DNA of 64,000 nucleotides from Enterococcus pallens ATCC BAA-351 (GCF_000407485.1 NZ_ASWD01000005.1:303501-367500), one strand, 5' to 3'. Shown: positions 53,027 through 62,072, counted from the stretch's first letter. A program made the numbers and translations. Notes: a model not told the origin generated them from the letters alone.

Positions 53027-54736
53027 CTAATCCACCCCCAGCATCTTATCATTTGGTTGTCCGGCAGGAATCATCGGCAGTACATGCTCCCGATTATCTA
53101 CCACAACTTCTATCAGCATAGGACCTTTAGCTGCAAATGCCTCCCGCAGCTGCTGATCCAAACTTGCAGGATCTGTAATTTTAACGCCTTTAATGCCATA
53201 AGCTTCCGCCAACTTCATAAAGTCCGGCTGTACATCTAACACAGACTGTGAGCGGCGTTCATTAAAGAAACGCTCCTGCCACTGACGAACCATGCCCAAT
53301 GAGTGATTGTTCATTAAAACAAATTTGATATCCAGATTGTAAATATTTAAAATTGCCAATTCCTGATTGGTCATCTGGAAACCGCCATCTCCTACAAAAA
53401 CAACTACAGAACGGTCTTTTTCACCAAATTTTGCACCAATCCCAGCTGGAATCCCATATCCCATCGTTCCTAATCCACCACTAGTAATTAGCTGGTTAGG
53501 GAAACTAAAGGGATAAAATTGCGCAGCCCACATCTGATGCTGTCCAACATCCGTTACCACGTAGGAATTTCCTTCAGTGATATCCGCCACAATTTCAATT
53601 ACTTTTTGCGGCTTAATCACCTCATCGCTATCTTTATATTGGAATGGATAATTTTCTTTACGCTCCTGACAAAGCTTCAACCACTCACTGCATTCTGGTT
53701 TTTCTACTTGCTTTTCCAGCATTTGCTGCAGGGCAATTTTCGCATCAGCAACAATTGGAATATCAGTAGGAATAATTTTGCCAATTTCTACTGGATCAAT
53801 ATCGATATGAGCAATCACAGCATCTTTCGCAAAGGCATCAGGATTACAGGCTAAACGATCATCGAAACGACAGCCAATGCTTAGTAAGAAGTCTGCTTCC
53901 ATCATAGCCATATTGGCTCCATAGGTTCCGTGCATCCCGCCCATTCCCAAAAATAGTTCGTGGTTGTCTGGGAAAACACCTAAGCCTAGCAAGGTAGACA
54001 CCACTGGTACTTCATAACGTTTAATCAGTTCGCGCAGCTCTTCACTACCTCCAGCTGCTGCAACACCCCCACCTACCAGTATAACTGGTTTATGAGCCTT
54101 TGAGAGCTGTTTCATTAACCGATCAATCTGTATTTTTGATGGAATGGTATTTGGCTGATAACTTTCTAAATGAACTACGTTGTCACATTCAGCATAAGCT
54201 TCTAGTACAGTCATGTCCTTTGGCAAATCAATTACAACAGGTCCCTTTCTGCCAGTGGTAGCTATATGAAAAGCCTCGTGAACAATTTTAGGCAGCTCTT
54301 CAATGTCGCGAACCTGGTAATTGTTTTTTGTTATCGGTAAGGTAATTCCTAGAACATCCGCTTCCTGAAAAGCATCTTTCCCAATCCCAGGTGTGGTTAC
54401 TTGACCGGTAATTACTACTAAAGGGACAGAATCGCTCATCGCATCTGCAATCCCAGTCACCGCATTTGTAGCTCCCGGCCCGCTAGTTACAATAACAACT
54501 CCTGGTTTTCCTGTAGCTTTAGCATAGCCTTCAGCAGCATGGACAGCCCCTTGCTCATGACGGGTCAAAATATTCGGGATCGTTGTTTCATCATAAAGAG
54601 CATCATATAAAGGCAGAACTGAGCCTCCAGGGTAACCAAAAATGATTTCTACGCCCTGTTTATGCAAGCAATCTAAGAGCAAATGAGCCCCTGACATTTT
54701 TTGCCGTTTTTGTGCTTGAGTCTTTACTTTTTCCAT
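53027..54736 (-). CDS. ilvB: Acetolactate synthase large (catalytic) subunit IlvB
   Basis: TPP-dependent enzyme forming acetolactate or acetohydroxybutyrate. Catalytic Glu in GYPGGSVLPLYDAL..RHEQGAVHAAEGYA, FAD region and TPP motif GDGGFQMTNQELAILNIYNLDI are visible, so it is the anabolic rather than catabolic (AlsS) form. The frame opens 28 codons earlier, but AGGAGG precedes ATG 54736 (MEKVKTQAQ); 569 aa. Starts 11 bases after the ilvD stop. Confidence 0.96.
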   Translation of the reverse strand: MEKVKTQAQKRQKMSGAHLLLDCLHKQGVEIIFGYPGGSVLPLYDALYDETTIPNILTRHEQGAVHAAEGYAKATGKPGVVIVTSGPGATNAVTGIADAMSDSVPLVVITGQVTTPGIGKDAFQEADVLGITLPITKNNYQVRDIEELPKIVHEAFHIATTGRKGPVVIDLPKDMTVLEAYAECDNVVHLESYQPNTIPSKIQIDRLMKQLSKAHKPVILVGGGVAAAGGSEELRELIKRYEVPVVSTLLGLGVFPDNHELFLGMGGMHGTYGANMAMMEADFLLSIGCRFDDRLACNPDAFAKDAVIAHIDIDPVEIGKIIPTDIPIVADAKIALQQMLEKQVEKPECSEWLKLCQERKENYPFQYKDSDEVIKPQKVIEIVADITEGNSYVVTDVGQHQMWAAQFYPFSFPNQLITSGGLGTMGYGIPAGIGAKFGEKDRSVVVFVGDGGFQMTNQELAILNIYNLDIKFVLMNNHSLGMVRQWQERFFNERRSQSVLDVQPDFMKLAEAYGIKGVKITDPASLDQQLREAFAAKGPMLIEVVVDNREHVLPMIPAGQPNDKMLGVD

Positions 54737-54747
54737 AGCGATTCCTC

Positions 54748-56430
54748 CTATTCTTCTGGCAGCTTCATAATTCCACCGGTATGTGCTGAAGTGACAAGTG
54801 CTGAGTATCGAGCTAGCCAACCTTTCTTCACTTTCGGTGTAAATTTTGGTAGCTGATCTTTGCGTTTCATCATTTCTTCTTCAGAAATATCAGCATTTAA
54901 AGTCCGATTAGTTAAATCAATCGTAATAGTATCACCATCTTGTACCAAGGCTAAAGGACCACCTGCTGCCGCTTCTGGAGAAACATGTCCCACAGCAATT
55001 CCCCGAGTTGCTCCTGAGAAACGCCCATCCGTGATTAAAGCAACGTCTTTTCCTAAGCCGCGTCCAACAATACTAGAGGTTGGGGCCAACATTTCCGGCA
55101 TTCCCGGTCCACCTTTTGGCCCTTCATAACGAATAACCACCACATGACCTTTGCCTACGGTATGATTATCAATAGCTTCGACTGCTTCATCATGTGAGCT
55201 GAAGCAAATAGCTTTACCTTTGAAGACCTTGATACTTGGGTCTACACCACCAACTTTAATGACACTTCCCTCAGGAGCAATATTTCCATAAAGAATCGAC
55301 AAACCACCAACTGGGCTGTAAGGATTCTCCTTGGGATGGATCACTTCTTCATTTTTAATGGTCCAATCCTTAACGCTTTCTCTTAGGGTCTTGCCGGTCA
55401 CAGTAATTCGATCTGGATGAATAGCTCCGTCAATTGATACTAGCTCATTGATAATTGCTGGAACACCACCGGCTTCATGTACATCGTGCATCGAATACGC
55501 TGAAGATGGGGCAATTTTTGATAAATAAGGTACTCGTTTAGCAATTTCGTTGATCTCTTCTTGGTTGTAATCAATTTCTGCCTCATTTGCAATGGCTAAT
55601 GTATGCAAGACTGTGTTTGTTGAGCCCCCCATTGCCATATCTAAAGCGAAGGCATCGTCAATTGCTTCCTTCGTTACGATGTCCCGCGGCTTAATCTGCT
55701 TCTTCACTAAGTCCATTAGTTGAACTGCTGATTTCTTCACTAATTCTCGACGCTCATCAGATACAGCTAAAATCGTTCCATTCCCTGGAAGAGCCAAACC
55801 AAGCATTTCCAATAAACAGTTCATTGAGTTAGCAGTAAACATTCCAGCGCAAGATCCACAGGTAGGACAAGCATTTTGTTCCATAAAGTTAAAATCGGCT
55901 TCAGACATTTGCCCTTCTTTAAAAGCTCCAACAGCTTCGAACATGGAAGATAATGTCGTTTGGTGACCAGTAGGATCAATCCCTGCTTTCATTGGTCCGC
56001 CTGAGCAGAAGATTGCAGGAACATTGGTACGCATAGCGGCCATAATCATTCCTGGCGTGATTTTGTCACAATTTGGAATATAAAATACCCCATCAAACCA
56101 ATGAGCATTGATAACCGTTTCTGCTGCATCAGCGATCAATTCGCGACTCGGTAGTGAGTAACGCATTCCTATATGGCCCATAGCAATACCATCGTCAACA
56201 CCGATCGTATTAAACTCAAAAGGGATACCTCCAGCTTCACGAATGGCCTCTTTGGCAACATCCGCTAATTCTCTTAAATGAACATGTCCTGGGACAATAT
56301 CAATATATGAATTACAAATTGCAATAAAAGGTTTGTTCATGTCCTCAATATTTTTTACTTGTCCGGTTGCATAAAGCAAACTACGGGCGGGTGCTGCATC
56401 AATTCCTTTTTTAATCTGATCGCTTCTCAT
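54748..56430 (-). CDS. ilvD: Dihydroxy-acid dehydratase IlvD
   Basis: Fe-S dehydratase, third common step of valine/isoleucine synthesis. Cluster cysteines appear in [31 protein letters not shown]. The start is ATG 56430 ([23 protein letters not shown]), matching Listeria/Bacillus-type IlvD; earlier in-frame ATGs lie in the attenuator terminator or in the ribosome site. 560 aa. First structural gene of ilvD-ilvB-ilvN-ilvC-ilvA; no leuABCD genes are next to it. Confidence 0.96.
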   Translation of the reverse strand: MRSDQIKKGIDAAPARSLLYATGQVKNIEDMNKPFIAICNSYIDIVPGHVHLRELADVAKEAIREAGGIPFEFNTIGVDDGIAMGHIGMRYSLPSRELIADAAETVINAHWFDGVFYIPNCDKITPGMIMAAMRTNVPAIFCSGGPMKAGIDPTGHQTTLSSMFEAVGAFKEGQMSEADFNFMEQNACPTCGSCAGMFTANSMNCLLEMLGLALPGNGTILAVSDERRELVKKSAVQLMDLVKKQIKPRDIVTKEAIDDAFALDMAMGGSTNTVLHTLAIANEAEIDYNQEEINEIAKRVPYLSKIAPSSAYSMHDVHEAGGVPAIINELVSIDGAIHPDRITVTGKTLRESVKDWTIKNEEVIHPKENPYSPVGGLSILYGNIAPEGSVIKVGGVDPSIKVFKGKAICFSSHDEAVEAIDNHTVGKGHVVVIRYEGPKGGPGMPEMLAPTSSIVGRGLGKDVALITDGRFSGATRGIAVGHVSPEAAAGGPLALVQDGDTITIDLTNRTLNADISEEEMMKRKDQLPKFTPKVKKGWLARYSALVTSAHTGGIMKLPEE

Positions 56431-56454
56431 TCGTTTCATCTCCCTATTCCATTT

Positions 56455-56489
56455 AAAAAAGCATCCCAACAACAAAGTGGGATGCTTTT
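56455..56489 (-). terminator. Attenuator terminator of the ilv operon
   Basis: Perfect 12-bp stem (56478-56489 with 56457-56468, nine-base loop) followed by T residues on the minus strand, 25 bases before the ilvD start. It lies between the promoter and the first gene, so it can only act conditionally. Confidence 0.88.
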
Positions 56490-56491
56490 GC

Positions 56492-56562
56492 AAGAATCCC
56501 ATTCCTTAACGCAAATAGGACTCAAACATTCGGATAAACATTCCTCCGGTGTTCTAAGTCCT
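56492..56562 (-). promoter_or_regulatory. Alternative RNA pairings of the ilv attenuator
   Basis: Listed 5' to 3' in the transcript. Segment 1 AGGACT (56562-56557) pairs with segment 2 AGTCCT (56522-56517). Overlapping segment 2, TCCTAT (56520-56515) pairs with segment 3 ATGGGA (56502-56497, one G-U). Segment 3, TGGGATTCTT (56501-56492), pairs imperfectly with segment 4, AAGCATCCCA (56487-56478), which is the left arm of the terminator. Segment 1 covers the last codons of the leader peptide. Confidence 0.7.
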
Positions 56563-56613
56563 GTACTCAATAATTAATAAGACGATTTGGTTCATTTGAG
56601 TGTATTTACGCAT
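56554..56613 (-). CDS. ilv operon leader peptide (19 aa)
   Basis: Short frame MRKYTQMNQIVLLIIEYRT starting at ATG 56613 behind AAGGAG (eight-base spacing) and ending TAG at 56554. Residues 10-15 are Ile-Val-Leu-Leu-Ile-Ile, the three branched-chain amino acids made by or related to the downstream pathway. It ends just before overlapping alternative hairpins and a terminator. It fits a ribosome-mediated attenuation leader, as known for the lactococcal leu-ilv and enteric ilv operons; here the assignment is by sequence logic only. Confidence 0.82.
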   Translation of the reverse strand: MRKYTQMNQIVLLIIEYRT

Positions 56614-56668
56614 GTGAACGGCTCCTTGTCTTCATTTTAGTCTAATGGTTTTCTCATTAATTTCATTA

Positions 56669-56697
56669 ACTATAACGCGAACAAAATTAAAAGTCAA
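56669..56697 (-). promoter_or_regulatory. Promoter of the ilv operon
   Basis: Minus strand TTGACT (56697-56692), 17-base spacer, TATAGT (56674-56669), about 55 bases before the leader peptide ATG. Confidence 0.78.
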
Positions 56698-56699
56698 TG

Positions 56700-56714
56700 A
56701 GTTTTCAGAATATT
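56700..56714. promoter_or_regulatory. CodY-box candidate upstream of ilv
   Basis: AGTTTTCAGAATATT matches the CodY consensus AATTTTCWGAAAATT at 13 of 15 positions. It abuts the -35 of the ilv promoter. CodY senses branched-chain amino acids and GTP and represses ilv genes in Firmicutes. Confidence 0.6.
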
Positions 56715-56837
56715 TTTTATACTTGCGTAAAATCGTTTGCCTTCTTTCATTTAGCCAGCAATACTGCTTCTTTTATTGGAGCTATTTTATTCCTTTGTAC
56801 AAAAGAAAAAGTCCGACAAAATTGTCGAACTGTTTTC

Positions 56838-58643
56838 TTAAGCTGGTGCAAATTGGCTATTATAAAGGTTAGCGTAAAAGTCACCCTTTTCCATCAAGCT
56901 TCGGTGGCTGCCCTGCTCAATGATAGAGCCGTTTTTCATGACCAAGATCAAATCTGCATTTTTAATGGTAGATAAACGGTGAGCGATCACAAAACTAGTC
57001 CGCTCACTAGTCAAACGATCCATTGCTTGCTGGATCATTTCCTCTGTCCGGGTATCCACACTGGAAGTAGCCTCATCCAAAATAAGAATCTGTGGATCCG
57101 CTAAAATTGCGCGAGCAATTGTCAACAGTTGCTGCTGTCCTTGAGAAATTTGTCCATCCTCAGAGGAGATAATGGTGTCATAACCATTCGGTAGCGTGCG
57201 AATAAAGTGGTGACACTGAGCAGCCTTTGCCGCCTGAATCACTTCTTGGCGCGTAGCATCAGGTTTGCCATAAGCAATGTTATCCGCAACAGATCCTTCA
57301 AACATCCACGTATCCTGTAAAACCATCCCGAACTTGCGGCGAATCGCAGCACGTGAGAGATGCTTAACGTTTTTGCCATCAATTTCAATTTTTCCACCAT
57401 TTAAGTCATAGAACCGCATCAACAAATTAATCATTGTCGTTTTTCCAGCACCCGTTGGTCCAACAATCGCTACCATTTGCTTCGGTTTCACTTTAAAATT
57501 GACATCTTCCATCAGTAAATGATCTGACTGATAGCCAAAAGCAACGTGTTTAAAGGCTACTTCACCACGAACTTTTTCAGGCACAGACAAAGACAAAGGC
57601 TCTTCACTTTCCTCCTCCTGATCCAAAATCTCAAAAATTCGCTCTAAGGCAGCAAAAGCACTTTGCAAGCTGTTAATTACATAAGAAACTTGAGTAATCG
57701 GTTCAGAAACTTGATTTACATACTGCAGATAGGCCTGAATCAAACCAATAGATAGCTGACCATTGATTACCATAATCCCACCCACAACGGCACTAGTAAC
57801 AAATCCCAATTGATTTACCAGTCGGATCAGCGGATTAATAGCGAAGCTGACAAACTGGGCCTTTTTGAAGGCTTGGAATTGTGCCTCGTTTAATTCATCC
57901 AACTCCTTAAGCGTTTCTTTTTGCCGATTGTATGCTTTAATGACTAGATTACCTGAATAATTCTCTTCTGCTTTAGTACCAACTGCACCTAAAGCAACCT
58001 GATTTTGCGAAAAATATTCCTGGTTTTTGTTGGCTAGATAATTAGTCAAGCACATACTAATCAGTAAAATGATCACAATTCCAACGGTCAGCAATGGACT
58101 CAAATAAACCATTAAACCTATACCGATGATGATAGAAAGAACCGCAGAGATCAACTGCATCAAGCCCACTTGCAGCACTTCAGATACTTTATCTAAATCC
58201 AGAGTAGCTCTAGTTAGGATATCACCAGTCTTATATTGATCAAAAAAGTTCATTGGCAGTCGATTCAGTTTTTCAGTTAGGGCTCTTCTTAGACGCAAAG
58301 TTAAGGTTTCTGCCACACTGGCCATCGTATATTCTTGCAACAAGGAAAACAATGAAACACCGATCCAGGTTGAAAATAAAAATAAAACAGGATGGGTCAA
58401 GGCTGCCATTAAACTGTTTAAAGAAAACTGGTCGTTCTGGAATAAAGCGATAATCGCATCTAAACCCCAACCTAGGATCAAAGGAGTTATCGCCATTAAA
58501 GCTGCAAAACAAATCGCGGAAGTAATAATAATCAAAAAACGTCCTTTTTGAAGTGCCAATAGTTTAAACAAGCGTAGCCCGGTCTTTTTCATATCTTTTG
58601 GCATTTCTGTATCGACAGTTTCATCAACTTGCTTCATGCTCAT
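56838..58643 (-). CDS. Heterodimeric ABC exporter, canonical-ATPase subunit (LmrD/EfrB/BmrD-like)
   Basis: 601-aa half-transporter: six transmembrane helices (about 30-320) and a nucleotide-binding domain (about 350-600). Walker A GPTGAGKT and Walker B ILILDEATSSVD with catalytic Glu are normal, but the signature reads ISQGQQQL instead of LSGGQ. This is the pattern of the subunit that supplies the intact Walker B of the active site. It overlaps the previous gene by 20 bases. Probable multidrug or lipid efflux. Confidence 0.9.
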   Translation of the reverse strand: MSMKQVDETVDTEMPKDMKKTGLRLFKLLALQKGRFLIIITSAICFAALMAITPLILGWGLDAIIALFQNDQFSLNSLMAALTHPVLFLFSTWIGVSLFSLLQEYTMASVAETLTLRLRRALTEKLNRLPMNFFDQYKTGDILTRATLDLDKVSEVLQVGLMQLISAVLSIIIGIGLMVYLSPLLTVGIVIILLISMCLTNYLANKNQEYFSQNQVALGAVGTKAEENYSGNLVIKAYNRQKETLKELDELNEAQFQAFKKAQFVSFAINPLIRLVNQLGFVTSAVVGGIMVINGQLSIGLIQAYLQYVNQVSEPITQVSYVINSLQSAFAALERIFEILDQEEESEEPLSLSVPEKVRGEVAFKHVAFGYQSDHLLMEDVNFKVKPKQMVAIVGPTGAGKTTMINLLMRFYDLNGGKIEIDGKNVKHLSRAAIRRKFGMVLQDTWMFEGSVADNIAYGKPDATRQEVIQAAKAAQCHHFIRTLPNGYDTIISSEDGQISQGQQQLLTIARAILADPQILILDEATSSVDTRTEEMIQQAMDRLTSERTSFVIAHRLSTIKNADLILVMKNGSIIEQGSHRSLMEKGDFYANLYNSQFAPA

Positions 58644-60366
58644 GCTTTTTCTCCTCCATTCCTTGAGATTTTGCGAACTCCAGATAAACCTGGCAGCTGC
58701 TCAATAATTCCTGATGTGTTCCTTTTCCTACAATTTTTCCTTCTTCTAATACAATAATTTGATCAGCATCTTTAATAGTAGAAAGACGTTGTGCAACAAT
58801 TACCACCGCAGCATCCTTTAAATATGTCTTCAGTGCATACCGTAATTTGGCATCCGTCTGATAATCCAATGCTGAAAAGCTGTCGTCAAAGAAATACAAG
58901 TCGGCTGGTTTAATCAAAGCACGTGCAATACTTAGACGCTGCTTTTGACCACCAGAAAAATTGTTGCCCTTTTGAGCGACAAAGGCTTGATATTGTCCTT
59001 CTAGCCCATTAATAAATTCTTCTGCCTGAGCAATTTTGGCTACCTGCTGCATTTCTTCCTTTGTTGCTTCGGGATTGCCAAAAAGAAAGTTTTCCTCAAT
59101 TGTCCCACTAAATAAAAAAGCTTTTTGCGGCACATAACTGATTCGATCTCTTAACGCATGCTGCGAAACATCTTTAATCGACTCACCTAAAAAACGAATC
59201 TCCCCTTTTGAAGTATCTCTAAAACGCAGCAATGCCTTGGCAATCGTGCTTTTACCAGATCCGGTTCCACCAACAATTGCTGTTGTTCCTTTAGGAATAT
59301 CAAAAGTGATGTCTGATAGCACGGCCTCCTCTGCACCACTATAAGCAAAATCGACATGATCGAACACAGCAATCGGTCCTTCTATCACTGATGAGAGATT
59401 TTCTTTTGATCCATCTATAATTTCTTCTTCTTTTCCTAGAACTTCTCCAATCCGTTCTAACGAAGCCAATGCTTTAGGAATCATCACAATCACCATCGCC
59501 GCCATCGTCAAAAACCATAAACTTAAAATGGTATATTCGCTGATAGCTGTCAAACTTCCAATTGGTACGTTCCCCTGCAAAACCAAGACTCCGCCAAAAG
59601 CCAAGACTGCTGTCATTCCTAAGCCCATAACCAAATTAACCGTAGGATTCAGCACAGCAAACAATTTATTTACACGAATCATTACTTCAGCATAGTTGCT
59701 AAAGGTTTTGTCTGTTCTTTCCTTCTCAAATCTAGTCTTATCAAAAGCTCGGATAACACGCACCCCAGTATAAAATTCGCGAAGCACCTGCATCATTTTG
59801 TCCATCCTTTGCTGCATGACATCTGCCAAAGGAATTGCCTTTTTAATTACCACTAAAGACACAACTGAAAATAGTACTATCGACGCAGTCGGAATCCACA
59901 CAAAGCGCCAAGAAATGGCTCCAGTTAATACGATAGAAGCAATACAAATTAACGGAGCCGGAATGATCATTTGAAACACCATCATTAAAATTTGTTGAAT
60001 ATTACTAATATCGCTGGTAGTCCGTGCCAAAAGGGTTGGTGTCCCAAATTCTTCCATTTCTGCTAACGATAAGCTTTGCGTTTTTTCCACTAAATGCTTA
60101 CGTAAAAAATAGCCGAAACGACCAGCTAAAATAGCAGAATAATAACTAGCAATAATGGAAACAATTCCAGTAAGAACAGCTACTGCTAGCATTAAACCAC
60201 CATTACGCCAAATAGCTCCTTGATCATGGGTTAATATCCCTTCATCAATGATTTCAGCAACATAATACGGAATCATTAGTGTTCCCACAGCTTGCAAGAT
60301 CATTAAAATGAAGGTCGCCAAGAACATCTTGCGATAATCCTTGAAAAAGATTTTAAATAATTTCAT
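58624..60366 (-). CDS. Heterodimeric ABC exporter, degenerate-ATPase subunit (LmrC/EfrA/BmrC-like)
   Basis: 580-aa half-transporter with six transmembrane helices (about 15-300). Walker A GGTGSGKST and signature FSGGQKQR are intact, but Walker B is LYFFDDSFSALD: Asp replaces the catalytic Glu, marking the non-hydrolysing site. Together with its partner this makes one active and one degenerate site, as in BmrCD, LmrCD and EfrAB. AAGGAGG precedes the ATG. First gene of the operon, divergent from the MerR regulator. Confidence 0.9.
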   Translation of the reverse strand: MKLFKIFFKDYRKMFLATFILMILQAVGTLMIPYYVAEIIDEGILTHDQGAIWRNGGLMLAVAVLTGIVSIIASYYSAILAGRFGYFLRKHLVEKTQSLSLAEMEEFGTPTLLARTTSDISNIQQILMMVFQMIIPAPLICIASIVLTGAISWRFVWIPTASIVLFSVVSLVVIKKAIPLADVMQQRMDKMMQVLREFYTGVRVIRAFDKTRFEKERTDKTFSNYAEVMIRVNKLFAVLNPTVNLVMGLGMTAVLAFGGVLVLQGNVPIGSLTAISEYTILSLWFLTMAAMVIVMIPKALASLERIGEVLGKEEEIIDGSKENLSSVIEGPIAVFDHVDFAYSGAEEAVLSDITFDIPKGTTAIVGGTGSGKSTIAKALLRFRDTSKGEIRFLGESIKDVSQHALRDRISYVPQKAFLFSGTIEENFLFGNPEATKEEMQQVAKIAQAEEFINGLEGQYQAFVAQKGNNFSGGQKQRLSIARALIKPADLYFFDDSFSALDYQTDAKLRYALKTYLKDAAVVIVAQRLSTIKDADQIIVLEEGKIVGKGTHQELLSSCQVYLEFAKSQGMEEKKHEHEAS

Positions 60367-60391
60367 CTTCTATTCCTCCTTCTCAAATGGT

Positions 60392-60422
60392 AGAATAAAC
60401 TGTAACGTAACGTTACAGTCAA
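60392..60422 (-). promoter_or_regulatory. MerR-type promoter of the ABC exporter operon
   Basis: Minus strand TTGACT (60422-60417), a long 19-base spacer, and TATTCT (60397-60392). The spacer is filled by the dyad ACTGTAACG-TAA-CGTTACAGT (60399-60419), arms perfect. Overlong spacers with a central dyad are the hallmark of MerR-activated promoters. Confidence 0.8.
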
Positions 60423-60441
60423 GTAAAAAGAGGAATTTCTT

Positions 60442-61275
60442 ATGAAAAAATACCTTTCCGTCAGTGAAATGGCTAAATACGCCGGAATTAGCCGACGAAC
60501 ACTTATCTATTATGACCAGATTGATTTGTTTAAACCTATTAAAGTTGGTGAAAATGGTTATCGTTATTATGGAATCGGTCAATATTTCGAGCTAGATGTC
60601 ATTTTGCTTCTCAAAAATATTGGGATGCCTTTAGAAGAAATACACGCTTTCTTGAAAAACCGCAATGTAGACTATGCTGTTCAAGAATTTTATCGACAAC
60701 GGACCAAGGTTGACCAGCAAATTGACGAATTAAAGCATATACGCTCTTCTTTGGACAGCTATATTGAACGCTACGAGACCTTGAAGAATTTTGACTTGGA
60801 ATCAATCACCCTCAGCTATCGTGAAGCAGAGTCATTTGTCATTTCCGATATTATTGACAGCGTGGATGGCATGGACTCGGTAGAAATTTATGGACGATTT
60901 TATTCATCTGTTGACAGCAAAGACTTATTCAGCGGTTACCCCATTGGTTTTCTAGTAGATGGTGCTGCTTTTTACGAGGAAAATTTTCATGCAGCCCCCT
61001 ACCGTGCATTGGTAAAAATTCCTGATGAGCGCCTATCCCTATATCAGTCGCAAAAAATTGTCACTCGACCGGCTGGCTATTACGTTTCTGGATTTATTCG
61101 AGATGAAATTCACTACATCAATATCTTCAACAATCGATTTAAAAACTATTTAAAGGAACATAATTTGGTTTTGGATGGCGATATTTGGGAGCTGCTTTGG
61201 CAAGATGAAGCCACTTCTGAACATCCAGAAGATCAAATTTTCGAAGTACTGATTCCCGTGAAAACAGCCTCATAA
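60442..61275 (+). CDS. MerR-family regulator with GyrI/BmrR-like effector domain
   Basis: 277-aa regulator. N-terminal MerR winged helix (residues 4-75: LSVSEMAKYAGISRRTLIYYDQIDLFKP), a dimerisation coiled coil (about 80-120), and a C-terminal drug-sensing-like domain (about 125-277). It is divergent from the ABC exporter and lies beside a 19-bp-spacer promoter with a perfect dyad, so it probably activates the exporter when it binds a ligand, as BmrR does. The ATG follows AGAGGA. Confidence 0.9.
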   Translation: MKKYLSVSEMAKYAGISRRTLIYYDQIDLFKPIKVGENGYRYYGIGQYFELDVILLLKNIGMPLEEIHAFLKNRNVDYAVQEFYRQRTKVDQQIDELKHIRSSLDSYIERYETLKNFDLESITLSYREAESFVISDIIDSVDGMDSVEIYGRFYSSVDSKDLFSGYPIGFLVDGAAFYEENFHAAPYRALVKIPDERLSLYQSQKIVTRPAGYYVSGFIRDEIHYINIFNNRFKNYLKEHNLVLDGDIWELLWQDEATSEHPEDQIFEVLIPVKTAS

Positions 61276-61281
61276 ACACAG

Positions 61282-61316
61282 AAAAAAGATCCGTCAATAG
61301 CTGACAGATCTTTTTT
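61282..61316 (+). terminator. Terminator of the MerR gene
   Basis: AAAAAAGATC-c-GTCA pairs with TGAC-a-GATCTTTTTT (61282-61295 with 61302-61316), six bases after the stop. Confidence 0.85.
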
Positions 61317-61319
61317 CCG

Positions 61320-61500
61320 TTAAATCTTCATACTTAGTAAAGTCAAACTTTCTTGTAAAACGCTGCACCATCTAAAATTCAATAATCAAATTTAGAAATC
61401 AACTTAAACAAACCACTTGATAATTTAGAAAATCCTACAATCATACCACTTCATATTTTTATTGTACTTTACATGCTATACTTTACCCGCTTCCTCCATG
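61320..61500. other. Gene-free AT-rich stretch
   Basis: No ORF with a ribosome site on either strand. TGCTATACT near 61468-61476 looks like an extended -10 pointing right, toward the probable gene relic. Confidence 0.35.
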
Positions 61501-61860
61501 TTTTTAAGGCTCATCAGATTGAACTAGCAGTATTAACTACCCGATTAAGTAAAATGCTGCTAATCTCAGTCAATTGTTAGAACAGAATGCTTTTAAGCAA
61601 TATCCATTGGCTCAAAGTAAAGTCTATGGTTTATATGCTGAAATAATTCCAAATTTTGTCTACAACGGTTTGGATGCTCTTTTATCCTTAATCGAGCAAC
61701 AATGCTATGACAAACCCAAAGAAATGACCTTTGTCTTATATGATTTTTCCGTATCTTATTAAGCATGGGTAAGGATTGGATTCCAATTTCAACAAAAATC
61801 TGTCACGTTTAAAATTAGCTGGAGTTTCTCATATTGCAGAAAAACTGCAGTGATTGCAAC
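61500..61860 (+). pseudogene. Probable decayed gene, unrecognised
   Basis: The stretch reads as coding-like protein only if frames are joined. One frame gives HQIELAVLTTRLSK; another gives NLSQLLEQNAFKQYPLAQSK and continues through VYGLYAEIIPNFVYNG to a stop at 61762; further on, frames give MGKDWIPISTKICHV and NLSRLKLAGVSHIAEKLQ. Such runs of plausible protein in shifting frames suggest a gene broken by frameshifts. I do not recognise the family, and the longest intact piece (61574-61762, starting TTG) has no ribosome site. Confidence 0.35.
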
Positions 61861-61930
61861 AGTTCCTAAAATACAAAGAAACACACAACAGAATGCATAA
61901 GTCTTTTATCGTATAAGATAAACATTTAAC

Positions 61931-61984
61931 AAAAGATAGTTTGCGTAGCCAAATCGTTCAACGATCCCTACTATCTTTTTTTGT
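61931..61984 (+). terminator. Orphan hairpin with T-run
   Basis: AAAAGATAGT (61931-61940) pairs with ACTATCTTTT (61970-61979), with an inner ATCG/CGAT pair and a T-tract after. Probably a leftover terminator of the decayed gene. Confidence 0.5.
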
Positions 61985-62041
61985 TCAAAAAGAAACAAGG
62001 TATCTCATAGAAAGACTATTAAAAAAAGGGTTTTAAAGTAG

Positions 62042-62068
62042 AAAAAAACCTATCACAAAATGATAGGT
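62042..62068 (-). terminator. Terminator at the end of the tRNA cluster
   Basis: ACCTATCA/TGATAGGT (62048-62055 with 62061-62068) with a seven-T run on the minus strand, five bases after the last tRNA-Leu. Confidence 0.8.
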
Positions 62069-62072
62069 CTAA

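Noticed and set aside
56455..56640. T-box riboswitch upstream of ilvD
   Set aside because: No T-box motif (AGGGTGGNACCGCG-like) or specifier-loop architecture; a leader peptide and competing hairpins explain the region better.
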